From Epichloe hybrida (taxonomy: Eukaryota; Ascomycota; Sordariomycetes; Hypocreales; Clavicipitaceae): a stretch of 64,000 bases of DNA. Within the stretch, counting starts at the first letter, position 1. Each line of letters begins with the position of its first letter. The DNA lies in assembly GCA_019022495.1 (NCBI GenBank), contig JAFEKR010000019.1:372001-436000 (forward strand), written 5' to 3'. A program made the translations under genes and the position numbers. The notes beneath the pieces were generated by a model. That model had not been told where the DNA came from, did no database searches, and worked only from the letters and a program-made list of their open reading frames with translations. Below, one piece after another: positions 42,901 to 55,024 of this stretch.

Positions 42901-45372
42901 AGGAAAACACAGCGGTTGTCGATCAGCCAATATGGCTGCAGTGGTCAGTCGTCATCCCCGTTTGCTTTGTACCGAGGCGTTCGAAATATCGATAATAAGG
43001 GAGGTTAGCGCATCTTCAACACTTGTTAAGCGTCTGAACTTGTCCCAAAGAAAGGTAAAAAAAAAAAAAAGGCCTTGCCTCGTTTGAGATGAAAGCTGGA
43101 TTTCCCAGGGCGCCAATGGGAATTTCAAGAGTCCACGAGTACATACATTCCTTATATACAATCTGAGCTGGCTGGCTGGCTCTGCAAACTGGTATCCCAT
43201 GCATCCTTGTGGCTGCCTCGCGTATATACGTACTAATAATAATAGAAGGTGCATGCATCGGCAGGGTTGTATCACTTCGCTGGCCAGCCGTACCAATCCC
43301 GGAGGAACCACGCCTTTACCCATATCCAATGCATATTACCCTCGCGCAGAAAGCAATTTGGGGCAAGTGTCGGCATGCGTTGCACTTTTGACCCTTCACA
43401 TCGGAGCGAAATATTGGTAAGATTCAAGCGAGCGAGTTCTTGGGATCCCATGAGGAAGGTCGCTGGTGACACATTAGTTACACGACCGAGGATAGTATTG
43501 AAATTTTTCCTTCTTTTTTCTTCTTTGTTGCAGAGCAGTCACTATGTCCTCATTGATCGTTTTGCGAATGTTGTTTTAATAGGCCGTGTTTTCGAGCAAC
43601 GAGGGGCTCTGGCATCTTTGAGGCCATGACGCTAGAATGCTCTCGTGCCAAATAATCCGTAGTACTAGGCGGAACTACTAGGCGGAACAAGGATGTGTGA
43701 GAGGAGCAACACGGGACCGACTAAAACCCCACAGTCCGATAGTTGTCAACTTGTCACCATCAACAAGGTCCCAAAGAGAAATGTTTGTCCGGTGTAATCG
43801 AGAATCCTACGCACAACCACTTTGATCCTTCGGCGTGCCCGAGAAGTGACTACCAGGTCCTCATTGCTGTCACGGTCATATGTCATATGCGGACGGTCGG
43901 TTCAACGCCAATTGCGCTCTTGGAGGACATGGTTGTAGCAGATCATGGTTGGGTCCTCGAATGTTGAATCTCGCCGCGATTTGGCCGAAATGTAAGGACG
44001 ACGCCAAGTTGAACAAGGTGAGCATTGCAGGTGCAGACGATCGGAAACCATGTACACCATGTGCGGTCAATTAGGGCATTGATCTGCTGGGCATCTCTGG
44101 TGATTAGAAACCATTTACGGATCCGTAGGTTGCCACATGAGAGGGTCCGGCTGAATGGGGAGAAAGAGGCTATCGTGGTACTTCTCTGTCCCACAACTTA
44201 CAAGCCCCCGGTCAGATATGCCAAGTGATTTTCCCATTGTACAATACGTCAAGATGTATCAAATACGCTTCACTTATAAGTTATTTGAACTCCAGACGGA
44301 ACCCAAATCCGACCTCCGAGAGCCTCTCCCTCTGCTTTTGGTCTCTCCTTACCAGCGACACCATGCACCGTCATACAAGACTTCTCCACTCTCCCAGCTC
44401 GCCAGCGGCTCTCCAGCTCCGACCTCAATGATAATACCACCCTGCCAAGTCTCACATCAAAACCGGACATGTTTCCTTTACGTACACAGCCATGCGACTC
44501 GCAGAGTATGTCCGTCAAGCAGGGCCTGCTTCTTGTCCCTCTCAAGCTGTCGGGGGAGCGAACGTGTTGACCCTTACGGCACGGCACGTATGTGAGCCAT
44601 CATGGTCGCTTTTTTCTACTTGCTGCAGCGCAGCGCGTCGTGTCTTGTATTCCGAATCGAGTTCTCGTCAATGCCGTTGCGGGCGGCAACAGGACATGAT
44701 GCGAGTTTAAGCCCGACCAGGCGCCGAGTCCCCTCCTACCAGGCATCTAAGCCGCGCGAACTAGCCACTATTAAAGAGTTACACGCAGAGAATACAGGGT
44801 TTAAGCGCTATAAAAAGCTATGCGGATTATTTCCTACATGAAGTAATCCGTATTCAAGGTACCTACCATTCCTACATTCCTAGCCCCTGTTCTCTTTGTC
44901 TCCTAGCTAATATCTGATTTGCTTAATTTCCCCTGTGATAATAAACAAAGAATAATTTAGGGGGTGTAATTTATGTGACTGGTTGCAGCGTATGTGACTA
45001 GATTAAGCAAGCTTAGGAATACGCACAAGAATGTTTATATATATATATACGTGCGTATAATAACGCACATGACTTTAGCTTATCTAGCGCTCTCTATGAA
45101 AGAAGAGCTTATGATCTCTTACTTATATAATAGAATAAGAGTTTAAAAATATCTTTATTCTATATTAACCTACTAGGGGGCTTTTTCTTACTACACCACG
45201 TGTAATCTTTCTTTACTGCATCAAGCGCATGATCATGCAGCCCCACATGCCGCCGATAACGTCACCACCTCCTCACCACCTCCAACATCCAACGTCCAAC
45301 GTCCAACGTCCGACCTCGCATCAACCGGGTGACCCGAACCTTCAAACCAAGAACCAAGAGAGAGAAAAAAAA
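39982..45372. other. 5.4-kb stretch without a supportable gene
   Basis: Between the divergent unrecognised gene (-) and the lipase gene (+). 40,400-40,870 is purine-rich on + (probably leader/promoter of the leftward gene). The longest frames (41438-42067, 209 codons; 42536-43087, 183 codons) have no family motif, biased composition or splice continuation. A TACGGATCCGTA palindrome lies at 44116-44127, poly-A near 43060 and an AT-rich patch at 44,760-45,190 resembling a decayed repeat. No tRNA found. Non-coding transcripts cannot be judged from sequence alone. Confidence 0.55.
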
Positions 45373-46965
45373 ATGTCCCCTCAGAATCCCCCCTCTTCAC
45401 CCCTCGAACTCGACTCCCTCGATCCAGACTCCCCCATCCCCAGATGGCTCTTCCCACCACAATCACGGCCCCAAAAGGCCCTCCGCACGATAACCTCGCT
45501 CCTCGGCCCAATCTCCTCTCGACTCCTCGTCCTTTTCAAACCCCGCCTCGCCTGGAAGTACCTCGCGTTCGCCACCTCAACCATCTACATCCTCGCATGC
45601 CTCGCCCTCGAGAAACCGCCCTTTGCGTCCCCCCTCCCGGCCTACACGGGTCCTCACCCCGTCGGCGCCATCGATCTCGAAATCCCGGTAGACGAGCCGC
45701 GCCTCGTCTCGGATACCGTCTTCAAAGAATCCGGCTCACCGGCGTTTAAGTTGCAGACGGTCCTGTTCACGCTCTACTACCCCACCGACAAGGGGTACCG
45801 GTCGCCCCATCGCCGACACCACTGGATCCCGAAACCGGTTCGTCTCACGGCAAGGGGATTCGCCAAGATGGCCCACGCCGACAACTTCCTCGTCCGCCCC
45901 GTGCTCACGCTCGCGCTATGGGCCGTGGCAGGCGGCATCACCATCCCCGCCGAGGTCGACGCCCCGCTCGTGTCGGGCCCTGACAAGCTCCCCGTCGTCG
46001 TCTTCTCCCACGGCATGGCGAGCTCCAGGACCGACTACACCAACTACGCGGGCGAGCTAGCCAGCAGGGGGTACATCGTCGCCGCCATCGAGCACCGGGA
46101 CGGCAGTTCGCCCGGGTCGTTGGTCAAGACGGCCCCCCATGCCACGACGACGCAGGTGGTGGTGCAGCACTTCCGCGAATCCGACCTGCTGCTCGCCAAC
46201 AAGACGGCCATGTCCACGCCGCAGCTCAAGTTCGAGCAGCTCGCCTTCCGAGACGCCGAGATGCTCGCCACAATCTCCGCGCTGCGTTCCATCCACGAGG
46301 GCAACAAGCCAGTCTCGTCGACCCGCGACGAGGGCAAGTCATCACTGGGCACGTTCGCGCAGCGCATCGACCTCGCGAAGCTCATCATGGGGGGCCACTC
46401 GTACGGCGCCACCGCCGCGCTCCAGTCTCTCAAGCACGCCCCTTCGGCCGCGAACCCCGCCGTGGCCGGCATAATTCTCGACCCCGGCAAGGAATCCGGT
46501 CCGCTCAACGCCGACATCGACGTCCCCATCCTGGTCGTCCACTCCGACTCGTGGTCCAGGGCCCGTTCCCTCTTCTTCGGGAGGCCGCATTTCGACACCG
46601 TTCGGGACCTGGCAAGCCGCGTGCTCGAGCGCGCGGGGTCGGCTTGGTTCCTCACGAGCCTGGGCACAAGTCATGTGAGTGTGACGGACGCGCCGCTCCT
46701 GGAGCCGCTGCTGTTGAGCTGGGCTACGGGCGCGAGACTGGACACCAGAGAGGCTTCGAGGGAGTACGTTGGCGTGTCGCATGATTTCATCCAGTTCGTC
46801 GTGGGCCAAAAAACGCCGAGGGGGGTCCTGGCCCACGAGGTCACTCACACGGAATACGGCAAGTGGGTAGACGAGGACAGGCAAGAATCGTTCCCAAGGG
46901 ACTTGGCCAGGCTGTGGGAAATCCATGTCAGTCCTGCGTCTCCAGAGAAAAACGCTCAGGTTTGA
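45373..46965 (+). CDS. platelet-activating factor acetylhydrolase-like lipase, membrane anchored
   Basis: An intronless 530-aa protein from the ATG at 45373. An earlier in-frame ATG at 45229 exists, but its extension is His/Pro repeat-like and this start follows an A-rich AAAAAAAATG context. A hydrophobic helix at about 63-79 (YLAFATSTIYILACLAL) suggests a signal anchor. The alpha/beta-hydrolase core shows the oxyanion strand VVFSHGMASSRTDYTNYAGELASRG (split here by residues 205-230), nucleophile GGHSYG with Ser343, Asp370 in IILDPG and His434 in TSHVSVTD, the triad order of the PAF-AH isoform II family. It probably hydrolyses short acyl or oxidised phospholipids at an endomembrane or secreted site. 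High GC with no sign of RIP. Convergent with the next gene, 263 bp apart. Confidence 0.88.
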   Translation: MSPQNPPSSPLELDSLDPDSPIPRWLFPPQSRPQKALRTITSLLGPISSRLLVLFKPRLAWKYLAFATSTIYILACLALEKPPFASPLPAYTGPHPVGAIDLEIPVDEPRLVSDTVFKESGSPAFKLQTVLFTLYYPTDKGYRSPHRRHHWIPKPVRLTARGFAKMAHADNFLVRPVLTLALWAVAGGITIPAEVDAPLVSGPDKLPVVVFSHGMASSRTDYTNYAGELASRGYIVAAIEHRDGSSPGSLVKTAPHATTTQVVVQHFRESDLLLANKTAMSTPQLKFEQLAFRDAEMLATISALRSIHEGNKPVSSTRDEGKSSLGTFAQRIDLAKLIMGGHSYGATAALQSLKHAPSAANPAVAGIILDPGKESGPLNADIDVPILVVHSDSWSRARSLFFGRPHFDTVRDLASRVLERAGSAWFLTSLGTSHVSVTDAPLLEPLLLSWATGARLDTREASREYVGVSHDFIQFVVGQKTPRGVLAHEVTHTEYGKWVDEDRQESFPRDLARLWEIHVSPASPEKNAQV

Positions 46966-47228
46966 GGCTTGAGGCTGAGGCCGAGGCCGAGGCCCTTCCA
47001 AGGACATTTCGAAACTCCCACTCACTTCTTTAATGGATATCACACGCCCAGATACACTACATCCCCCCCTGTTCCGTCAGAATATTTTCCCCTCAAGACT
47101 TCTTCAATTGTGTTTAATCTGGTATACTCTAGAAATGCGCGCCGCATCAGTCTACGTATATCTTGGGCTACAGCTCCCCAATAACATATAATACAAAACC
47201 AGCCACTCCCCCCCCCCCCCCAATCCCA

Positions 47229-50200
47229 TCACAGAAATGCTGCCGCCGAGAAGTTGTCGCTCCCATTCCTCGACATTGGCCCTTGGATAGCTTTTCGTCG
47301 GCTGCTCAGGAAAAGATCCACCATGCGCCGGCTTCCCCTGATTTGTGCATCCCATTCCGACTTGACACTTTCAGGTACATTTCCTGGCCCAACCACAGGT
47401 CCAACTGGAGTGTGCGGGGAGTTCAGAGTTCTCGTCTTGTACCTGAGCGGAGAACCCGTCTTTGAATCCAAATCGCTCTGCTGTGTGACAGTCGCAAGGC
47501 CTAGATTCGAACCTTTCGAAGACGGGGCATCCCTCCGTTCATTCTCTTGATCACGACGCTTGCGGTGCGCGCCGTCCTGTGGCAGTGGTACCCATGTGGG
47601 GATGTTGTTCAATGATCGCCTGTGGGTTATGCTTTGTTTGCACTTGACAGAATCCGTGGCTGTCTCGTTCTCAACGTTGGGCAAAGACGTAACTGTGCGA
47701 AGGATATTGCGGCATGGTATAGGCGGTGGTACGAGCGGGGATTGATCGTGCGTTTCCTCGTCGTCCAAGGGCCTGCCTCCTCCAAGTTCCACGTCACTTG
47801 GGGACACGGCTGGTGTTCCGTTGACCTTGTCAGGGCGTGTATGAATATTCTCCGAATGAGGTTTCAGAATGTTGCCACTTCCCTCCATCAGCGGGACACT
47901 TGGTTGCTTGTGGCCAACGTTGGCCTTCGGCATGTCGGCGGGTGATTCGATCTCTGCATTCTCTCTAACGTGTCGAACAGAGGGACTAGACCCTGTAGCT
48001 GTTTCCGCACCTCGTGCGCTTGTTGTATTGTGCGGAGCCTCGAGTTTAGATACATGAGCACTAAGCCATGTCTTCCACTCGACTGAACTCGCTGATGACA
48101 TGTCGCGGCATTGCGAAGGTGTTGCCATGGGACGGGCCATGTCAGGTTGTACTTCCTCCGTTTCCTCCTCCACAATGGGGTTCGGCGCGACCTCTGGCGG
48201 ATTTAGGTTGCTACTAGTTAGGTCTTCCGTAATGAAGGAGTAGAAACTTTCGGCGTATGTGAGACGCACGTCCCTTTCGGATCCCAGAGTGCTTGGACAT
48301 CGAGTTGGTAGGGTTAATGCGGAAAGTGTACTCAGATATCTTGTGTCTAGGGCCCGCGTGTGTCTAGTTTCTTGTTGCTCTTGAATGCTCCGTTGAAGTG
48401 CTCGGCGATAGGGGCTTGTGGTTCTGAAAAGGAAGTTGCTGGGGCTTGGTGAAAATGTCGAGCTTCGTCCGGCTTGGGCAGATGACTGACTCGATGCTGG
48501 CTCTGCCGTGGGAGATTTGGAGTTTGGTGACAGCCCTTTTCCGTCCCCGGCAGTCGGGTCCGGATAGGCTTTATAAGAGGTGCTCTTGGAGGAATCCTCG
48601 CCAAGTGCTTCATTCCTGCTGTACGTGGAAGAACTTGGAATCCTCAACGACGCAAATCCTTTCGAATCTTCAAACACGTCATCTTCGTCGGTTCCAATGC
48701 CCCGGATTGTGCGTGGTGACCAAACTTCTGCTCTGTCAAGCGAGCTCTGCCTAGGTGGTACAGTCTTCAGGGAAACTTGCTTGGGGGATTCAGAACGTTT
48801 TCGGCCACCACCTTCAGCCATCACATCACTTTTCAACTTTTTCATCAAGGCCGAGTACACTCTTTGGCTATCAATCACCATGTTTGGCTTCGCGGCATGT
48901 GCAGCAGCAGCAGCATGGGGTGGTTCTTCGCGGGACCCGGTTTGAGAGTTTGACGGAACGTGCATGCCATTTTCCTTGATTACTGACAATCGCTGGTACT
49001 CCCGTTCTTCGTTCGTCTCGCAGCTTGCGATGGTATTCGCTGTCGAATTGGTCCAGCTGGTGATGCGGGATCTCTGATCCAGGTCCATCCTTTCGTCATA
49101 ACATATGCTCTCCAGGCTCCCCTGGCGTGACCGCATCTGTTGATAGGATGGAACTGCGTGCAGAGATGGGACATGCGATGTTACTCTGGACATTGACGCT
49201 TCTTCGACAGGCGGTGGACTGGCGAGGGGACGGCAGCTTTCACCATCGATATCATGTAGTGCATTGGCCCCCATCTCGTTTCCGCTCCCATCGGTGCTTC
49301 TGGATCGTCCAAATAGTCTGCTGAGCTTGTGTTTAACGTTTCTTGACACCCGCCTTGCCGTAAATCGTATGCCAGAGGACTTTTCCGAGGGCGCCATATT
49401 GCCCGAAAACACCGATGAAATCGCGGCGCTGTGGTCACTACTGTTGCGAAATGATCGTGATGTATCCAGTGAGCAGCTCTCTTGTCGCCGGTGCTTGGAA
49501 CGGAAAAACATTGATGAATGAGATTTGAGACGGTGGAAAGAGCCTTTGGACGAATACTCTTTGACAGGGCTGAGCAACCCATCTCGCTTCATCTCAACAT
49601 CCTCGGTGGCTGTTTGATTCATGCGGTAGTCGAGATAGCTCATTGACTTTGGGGCTCGCAGACTCCTCCTGATGGAATACTGGAGCTGCTCGTCTTCTCG
49701 CGAACTGCTTCTCGGATTCAACGGTGCATTTCGGCAGTGTTGTACGGGTGTTGATTCCGTGTAGCTGCCACCACAACTTGGTATTGTATGGATCGACTGG
49801 TTGTACATCGACTTGGGCTTTCGCAAGGGTCTTCGGGGGTTTGTTCCCGTGCACGGCGTCGTTGATGCCGTGTGAGTGTCGATCAGCTCCGTTCGAGCCG
49901 CAAAAGCAAAGTCCTCTTGACGGCTTGGCCCGCTGGCAATGACTGTAGATGAGTCGCGAACCACCGGTTTTGCTCGGCTAGCAAGCTGCCTTCGAGGTTT
50001 AGCCGTTGGACCCGTGAATCTTACACTTTGTTTCTTCTTGTTGCTCTCGTCAGGTTGTCTTTCGAGCCTGCCATCAACGCTCGCGCTTCTTCGGATCATG
50101 TTTGCCTCAGAGGTTTGGCATTGACAAGCTGTTCGCATAATGTGCCTGTGGCAACAATGAGCTCGATGATAAGAAAGGTTCGCGGCAATGTGGGCATCTC

Positions 50201-50780
50201 TCTCTGCCAGCGCTGAATCAATAGTAACCTGGCTGTTGATGGATCTTTGTGCTATAGAATTAGTAGACCTGCTTCGGCCAAGTGGTCGTTTATGGATGCT
50301 GCGAGTGCTGTTGCGTCGCAATATTGTCTGGTCCAAAGCCAGGTCGCGTTGCCTTGTTTAGTCCTCGTCCTCGGCTTGGATGCTCTATCTATCGATGGTG
50401 GCCCGCAGCTTGCTGTATTGATTCGAGAAATGGTAAATGGAAGCTAAGCTTTATGTTATGGATGATGACTAGAGCGTAAAACAACAGGATGGGGCACACT
50501 AAGTCGACTGTGAGCTGATGATGGCTGGCAGTCTGGTTGGTGTCTATCTTGAAGCCGTCGTGTTCGACTGAGAAGACGCGACTTGTACAGCAGCGGATGC
50601 CTTGTCATGCTCAAAAATAACCCGGGCAGGACGCAGCTGGCACAAAACGCAGCAAGTCCAATCCCCTCCATGGCTGATGAAAGCAGGTACGTGCGACAAG
50701 ATACGAGCTGAAGGCTCAAAACACCTTCTTAGAAGAGTGGCATGCAAAAGATCAGTGAGCGACATGAATGGGGACGACAT
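47229..50780 (-). CDS. unrecognised Ser-rich fungal protein, about 1,096 aa
   Basis: The main exon 50327-47229 is open for more than 1,030 codons but has no ATG at its 5' end; translation would need an upstream exon. I propose exon 1 at 50780-50589 (64 codons, starting MSSPFMSLTDLLHATLLRR, with DWTCCVLCQLRPARVIFEHD) joined across a 261-bp intron (donor GTACAA, branch ACTAAAC, acceptor GACCAG), in phase. The body starts TILRRNSTRSIHKRP, has a Cys/His cluster (HRAHCCHRHIMRTACQCQ) and is otherwise Ser/Arg/Pro-rich and probably disordered, with basic patches. The two Cys clusters could bind a metal together; that is speculation. No family recognised. The exon 1 call is moderate; the main exon is strong. 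Confidence 0.72.
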
Positions 50781-51033
50781 GCGAAGAGGTTCATGTGATG
50801 AATGAAAAATGTATTGATGCGACTGTGAGCAACCTGTAACCTGCGAAATTCCGTCCTTGACTGATATGAAAATCTTGACCAAAGCGGAAATAAACCGTGA
50901 GCACTAAGAAAATAAAAATAGACAAAGCCGTGAGTCTACGCCCCAATTCGCATCTGTTACCCAAAACGTTACTATCCCGATGCCAATATCATATATAATT
51001 ATCAAACGAGGTCGTAGCCACTATTCCAAGCTC

Positions 51034-52720
51034 TTACGAAGAGATCTCGGAGATGAAGTGCTCAATCTCCTTGTCGACCACGCTGTGGACTTTCTCGACA
51101 AACTTCTCCGTCTTCTCACCAAGATGCTTGACGCCCTTGACGACCTTGCCAGAGATTTCCTTGGCCTCGTCCATGGCGACCTTCTCAATCTTCTTCAGCT
51201 CAGAGGCCTCGGATTTTGCCTTGTAGCCGCCAGCAGCGACGATCTTGGAGTAGTTGTTGCACCCACCACCGTTCCAGGCGAGCTTGTTGGGGGTGTCAGA
51301 AGGAATGTCAGAGAGAACACCCTCGGTGGAGACCTCGATAAGGGCATCTTTGAGATCCTTGGGGGTCATAGCAGCGACAGAGTACTCGGAGTCCTTAGCA
51401 GGTTGGAGGGAGAGGTAGTAGGCAAGAAGACCGCAAATATGAGGAGAGGCCATGGAGGTACCGGAAATGGTGTTGACGGCATACTTGGAGCCGATCCAGG
51501 TAGAAAGAATGTTCAAACCGGGAGCAAAGATATCAGTGCACTTGCCGTAGTTGGAGAAGTAGGCACGGCTATCGTCAAAGGCGGAAGCACCAACAGTGAC
51601 GGGATGCTCGGCAGCAGCAGGGGAGTAGTCGCAGGCATCGGCGTTGTCGTTACCAGCAGCAACAGCGAAATGGATACCAACCTTGACGGCAGCGTTCACG
51701 GCAGCGTCGAGGGCCGAGGTCTTGCCTCCACCAAGCGACATGTTCGCGACGGAGCCCTTGAAGCCCTTGCGCTTTCCATCCTTGGCAGCCTTAACCTGCT
51801 CAGTGTGGCTGTTGGCAGCGAATTCAACACCCTTGACGACATCGGACATGCTGCCAGAGCCGTTGGAGCGGAGAACCTTGACAGCGTAGACATGAGCCTT
51901 CTTGGCCACACCATACTTCTTGCCGGCAATGGTACCTGAGCAATGCGTACCGTGGCCGTTACCATCCTCATCGGCGTCACCAGACGGAATGGTCTTGCCC
52001 CACTTGGCACGGCCCTCAAAATCAACGTGATCAACGTTGGTGCCGGTGTCAATGACATAGGCGTCAACACCCTCACCACCCTCGGTGGCGTACAAGTACT
52101 TGTTGTACGTGCTGAATCTGAGGGAGTCGCGGTGCGAGAGACGGGCAAGACCCCAGGGAGCTTGCTTCTCAGTCTCGCCAGGGTCGCACTTGTCTTCCTG
52201 AACGGAGTGCTCAGAGGTGAGAGGGAGCATGGTGTGAACGACTGTGTCCTTCTCAATAAATTCAACCTGTCATGGAGTCAGCGATGAACAGAGAACCGAA
52301 TGTGCATAGAAACTGTAAAAAGGCATTTTGTTCAAATTGGCCGTCGTGTATACTTACATCAGGATTGTTGCGGACTTTCTCAATCACGGACTCATGGAAG
52401 TGACCGGAGTAGCCCTTGAAACCGTCAAAGTTGAATGTGTGCTTGGTGCCCGAGAAAGCATCCACGATGGACGAGCCTAGCCCTCGCTTTCGCAGCTCGA
52501 AGCGGTCTTCCTCGCCACCGGTATGGATATCCTTGACCCAAGCGTGATGCTCGTTGGCCTTGGCCTCGTCAACGTGATCCTTGAACTTGATAATGTAGGA
52601 ATCGGGAACGACGTCTGCGTGGATAGAGCTGAGCACGGGAGCAGAGCCCTTGTGAATGGTTTCGGTGCTGAATGCTGCCTGGGCAACAGCCGCGACAGAG
52701 AGAGCGAGAATGGTCTTCAT
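51034..52720 (-). CDS. vacuolar-type subtilisin-like serine protease (proteinase B/cerevisin family)
   Basis: Exons 52720-52358 and 52266-51034, joined across a 91-bp intron (GTAAGT...GACAG, phase 0) to give 531 aa. The signal peptide MKTILALSVAAVAQA is followed by an inhibitor-I9 propeptide (SYIIKFKDHVDEAKANEHHAWV near 42-63). The peptidase S8 triad is intact: Asp194 (VIDTG), His226 (GHGTHCSG) and Ser393 (SGTSMASPH), with oxyanion Asn328 (AAGND). After the catalytic domain a charged helical tail of about 60 residues (ELKKIEKVAMDEAKEISGKV...) extends beyond secreted proteinase K forms, as in vacuolar cerevisin/Alp2-like enzymes. Expected role: protein turnover in the vacuole and maturation of other hydrolases. 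The 5' flank carries an ATG/ATC triplet run (52746-52764). Confidence 0.93.
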
Positions 52721-55024
52721 GGTGATGAGATTCGTGTTAAGTCGGTGATGATGATGATGATGATGCCGATGCCGCTAGTTGGTTTGGGCTCAGTTGGTAT
52801 GGGTGGTAGGCAGGAAGCTACGCAGAAGCCGAACGTTGGTCTACCGGCGACACAAACGCAGAACTGGATGCGAAGACACTCAGAAAATGCAACAGAGAGA
52901 TGAATCGGTCTCCACCCTGATGAAAGCAAGCAGTTAGAGAAAGTTGTGAGATGGAGAGGATAGGGGAGGGAAGAGAAAGAGGGAGAGTCGAAGAATGAAG
53001 AGGCACGGTTGGAGGAGGTAGATAAGGCAAGCCAAGCTGCCAACGTGAGGCCAATGGCCGCAGCCATCAATGCGCCCGGCCAACTTACTTGGTTAGCTCT
53101 GCCTGGGGCGAGCAAGGCGGCGCGGGCGGCGGGTGCAAAAGTGCTCCTTTTGGGTTTAGCGCCACACGCGCCCAATCCGGTGGCGAGTACGGAGTACACG
53201 CGGCCCTCTTTGCGTGCGGAGGAGTGCACTGGAGGAGTGCACTTCCTCCAGTGCACTGGGAAGGGGACAAACACTGTGCACGGCATCAATGCAACCGACG
53301 ACGGAGCACAATGGCCGGCCAGCCGACGGTCAGACAGAAAGGTGCCTCGAGCTCCGCTAGATGACTAGAAGCAGCCGGCTGGCTGGCTGGCTGGCAGGCA
53401 GGCAGCAAGTGTCCTCGAGCTACCCCAGCACTCCACTTGCCGCCGCAAATAGCCAAGTCCGTCACCTGGTGCCTGACATGAGACAAAGTGGCCGCTTCGA
53501 GCATGGTGACGAGCATGGTGACGGACCGAGGCAGTAGTGAGGCAGCCAGTCCCATCTCAACCGGACGGGGAAAGCTGCCATCATTTATCATTTCACACGC
53601 AGGTCGTCACTACATTGTAAGTATGATGGCCCTTCAGTCGAGAGCGTTCATGTTCAGAATGAGGTATCTTTACTGCGTAGATTAGCCTGTAACTCTAACT
53701 CTATCGGGCCGAGATAAGCTCCGACAAGTCAACTCCTCATGTCCGGCGAAGGCCTGCGAAGGACGGAGTAAAAATGGCCAAATTTTCCGTCTCAACTGGA
53801 ATAGCGACTGTCCAAAAGCATCTGGGCCTGCTACCATCTATTCTCTTCGCAACAAATACGTTCCAGCGACTACTCTGTAGTACTTCTGTTGGCTGTCCAA
53901 CAACTCATCACAAGGGAGAATCTGGTGCTCTCATGTAGATCGACCGGGCTCCACATGTAGTCGTCCGCCTGATCTGTCTGATTCGTCATCAGGCGGTCTC
54001 TTGCAATCTTGCACCTGCCCTTCCAGTGATCTGCACCACCCACCACAAACAGTTATATCGCCATGCCGATCTTCCCTCTGTCATTTGTGTTCTGCTTTGA
54101 ATAAGCTAATCATTTTATCCTTCATGCAGCACGGACATAGTCGGACGGTAGAACAGGCCAATGTGAGGAATACGAGAATCACTCGAATCACTCGCCGTGG
54201 ATCGATAGCCACCTACATAGCGTTGCAACTTTGTTTCCATGTCAAATACCAACTTACCGCCAGAAAGGTCTGCAAATTGAGACTTGTGCTTATATAGTGA
54301 GATGAGAAATCCCGATAAAAATACTCGAAAAGCTTGATCTTGCCGATCCGGCAGTATCTGGCAGGAGACTAGAAATCTGCAAATCCTTAATACCTTAGCT
54401 ACCCTGTAGGTTCTGTCGTGGTCCAAAGCTTTCCACCAAAAGTCTACTACTGCCCATTATTCGCCCGGGAAAACGCTGTTTTGATTAAAGCCATTGTTTC
54501 CAAAAACCATGTCAGTAGTACCAGGGAGCTCGATTGGTATATTCGCGGTGTTCGAGCCATTGCCGGACGTCCAAGATTCTCAGCCACAACGGGGAGCCAC
54601 ATCTTTGGGATACGAGGCTGAGGAGTGACGTCTCGTTTCCGGGCTTGCACGGTGTAAAAGAGTACGCGTTTTGAATTACGGCAATACAGCCCTTTTTAAT
54701 CGAGCGCTCTTTTGCTACATTTACTCGCCCTAAGGACGCTATAATTACGAACTGAATTCCCCCTCTCCGGCTCTGAGTCCAATTCTTTAGTCTGATACAG
54801 AGCGGCAAGCGCAAGCGGCGCTGCCCAAGAAGCTCTTGCCCACCGAGGAAAGAAGAAAAGCCCCGCGCCGGCAGCATCAGCTTCACAATCGTCTCAACTC
54901 GAAACATCCAATTTGCCCCTCTGCTCTGGTCCATCCATGCTGCCACTGACCTGACCCAGCCTGATGCCTTGGAGAAGGCTCAGGCAAAAGAGACTGGAAT
55001 GACGGAGAAATCTTCAAAGAAAAC
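52721..55024. other. intergenic between divergent genes
   Basis: About 2.3 kb between the subtilisin (-) and BEACH (+) starts, holding both promoters. Contains an ATG/GAT triplet run near 52,745-52,765, the palindromic decamer at 53187-53197, a strong stem-loop at 53223-53257 and GGCT/GGCA tetranucleotide repeats near 53,375-53,404. No supportable gene. Confidence 0.6.
53223..53257. repeat. perfect 14-bp stem-loop
   Basis: AGTGCACTGGAGGA (53223-53236) and its exact reverse complement (53244-53257) with a 7-base spacer GTGCACT that itself contains the GTGCAC palindrome. It lies about 500 bp upstream of the subtilisin start. It could be a regulatory dyad; no evidence beyond symmetry. Confidence 0.7.

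Noticed and set aside
42536..43087. 183-codon open frame
   Set aside because: No recognisable domain, ends in a poly-Lys run from a poly-A tract, looks incidental.
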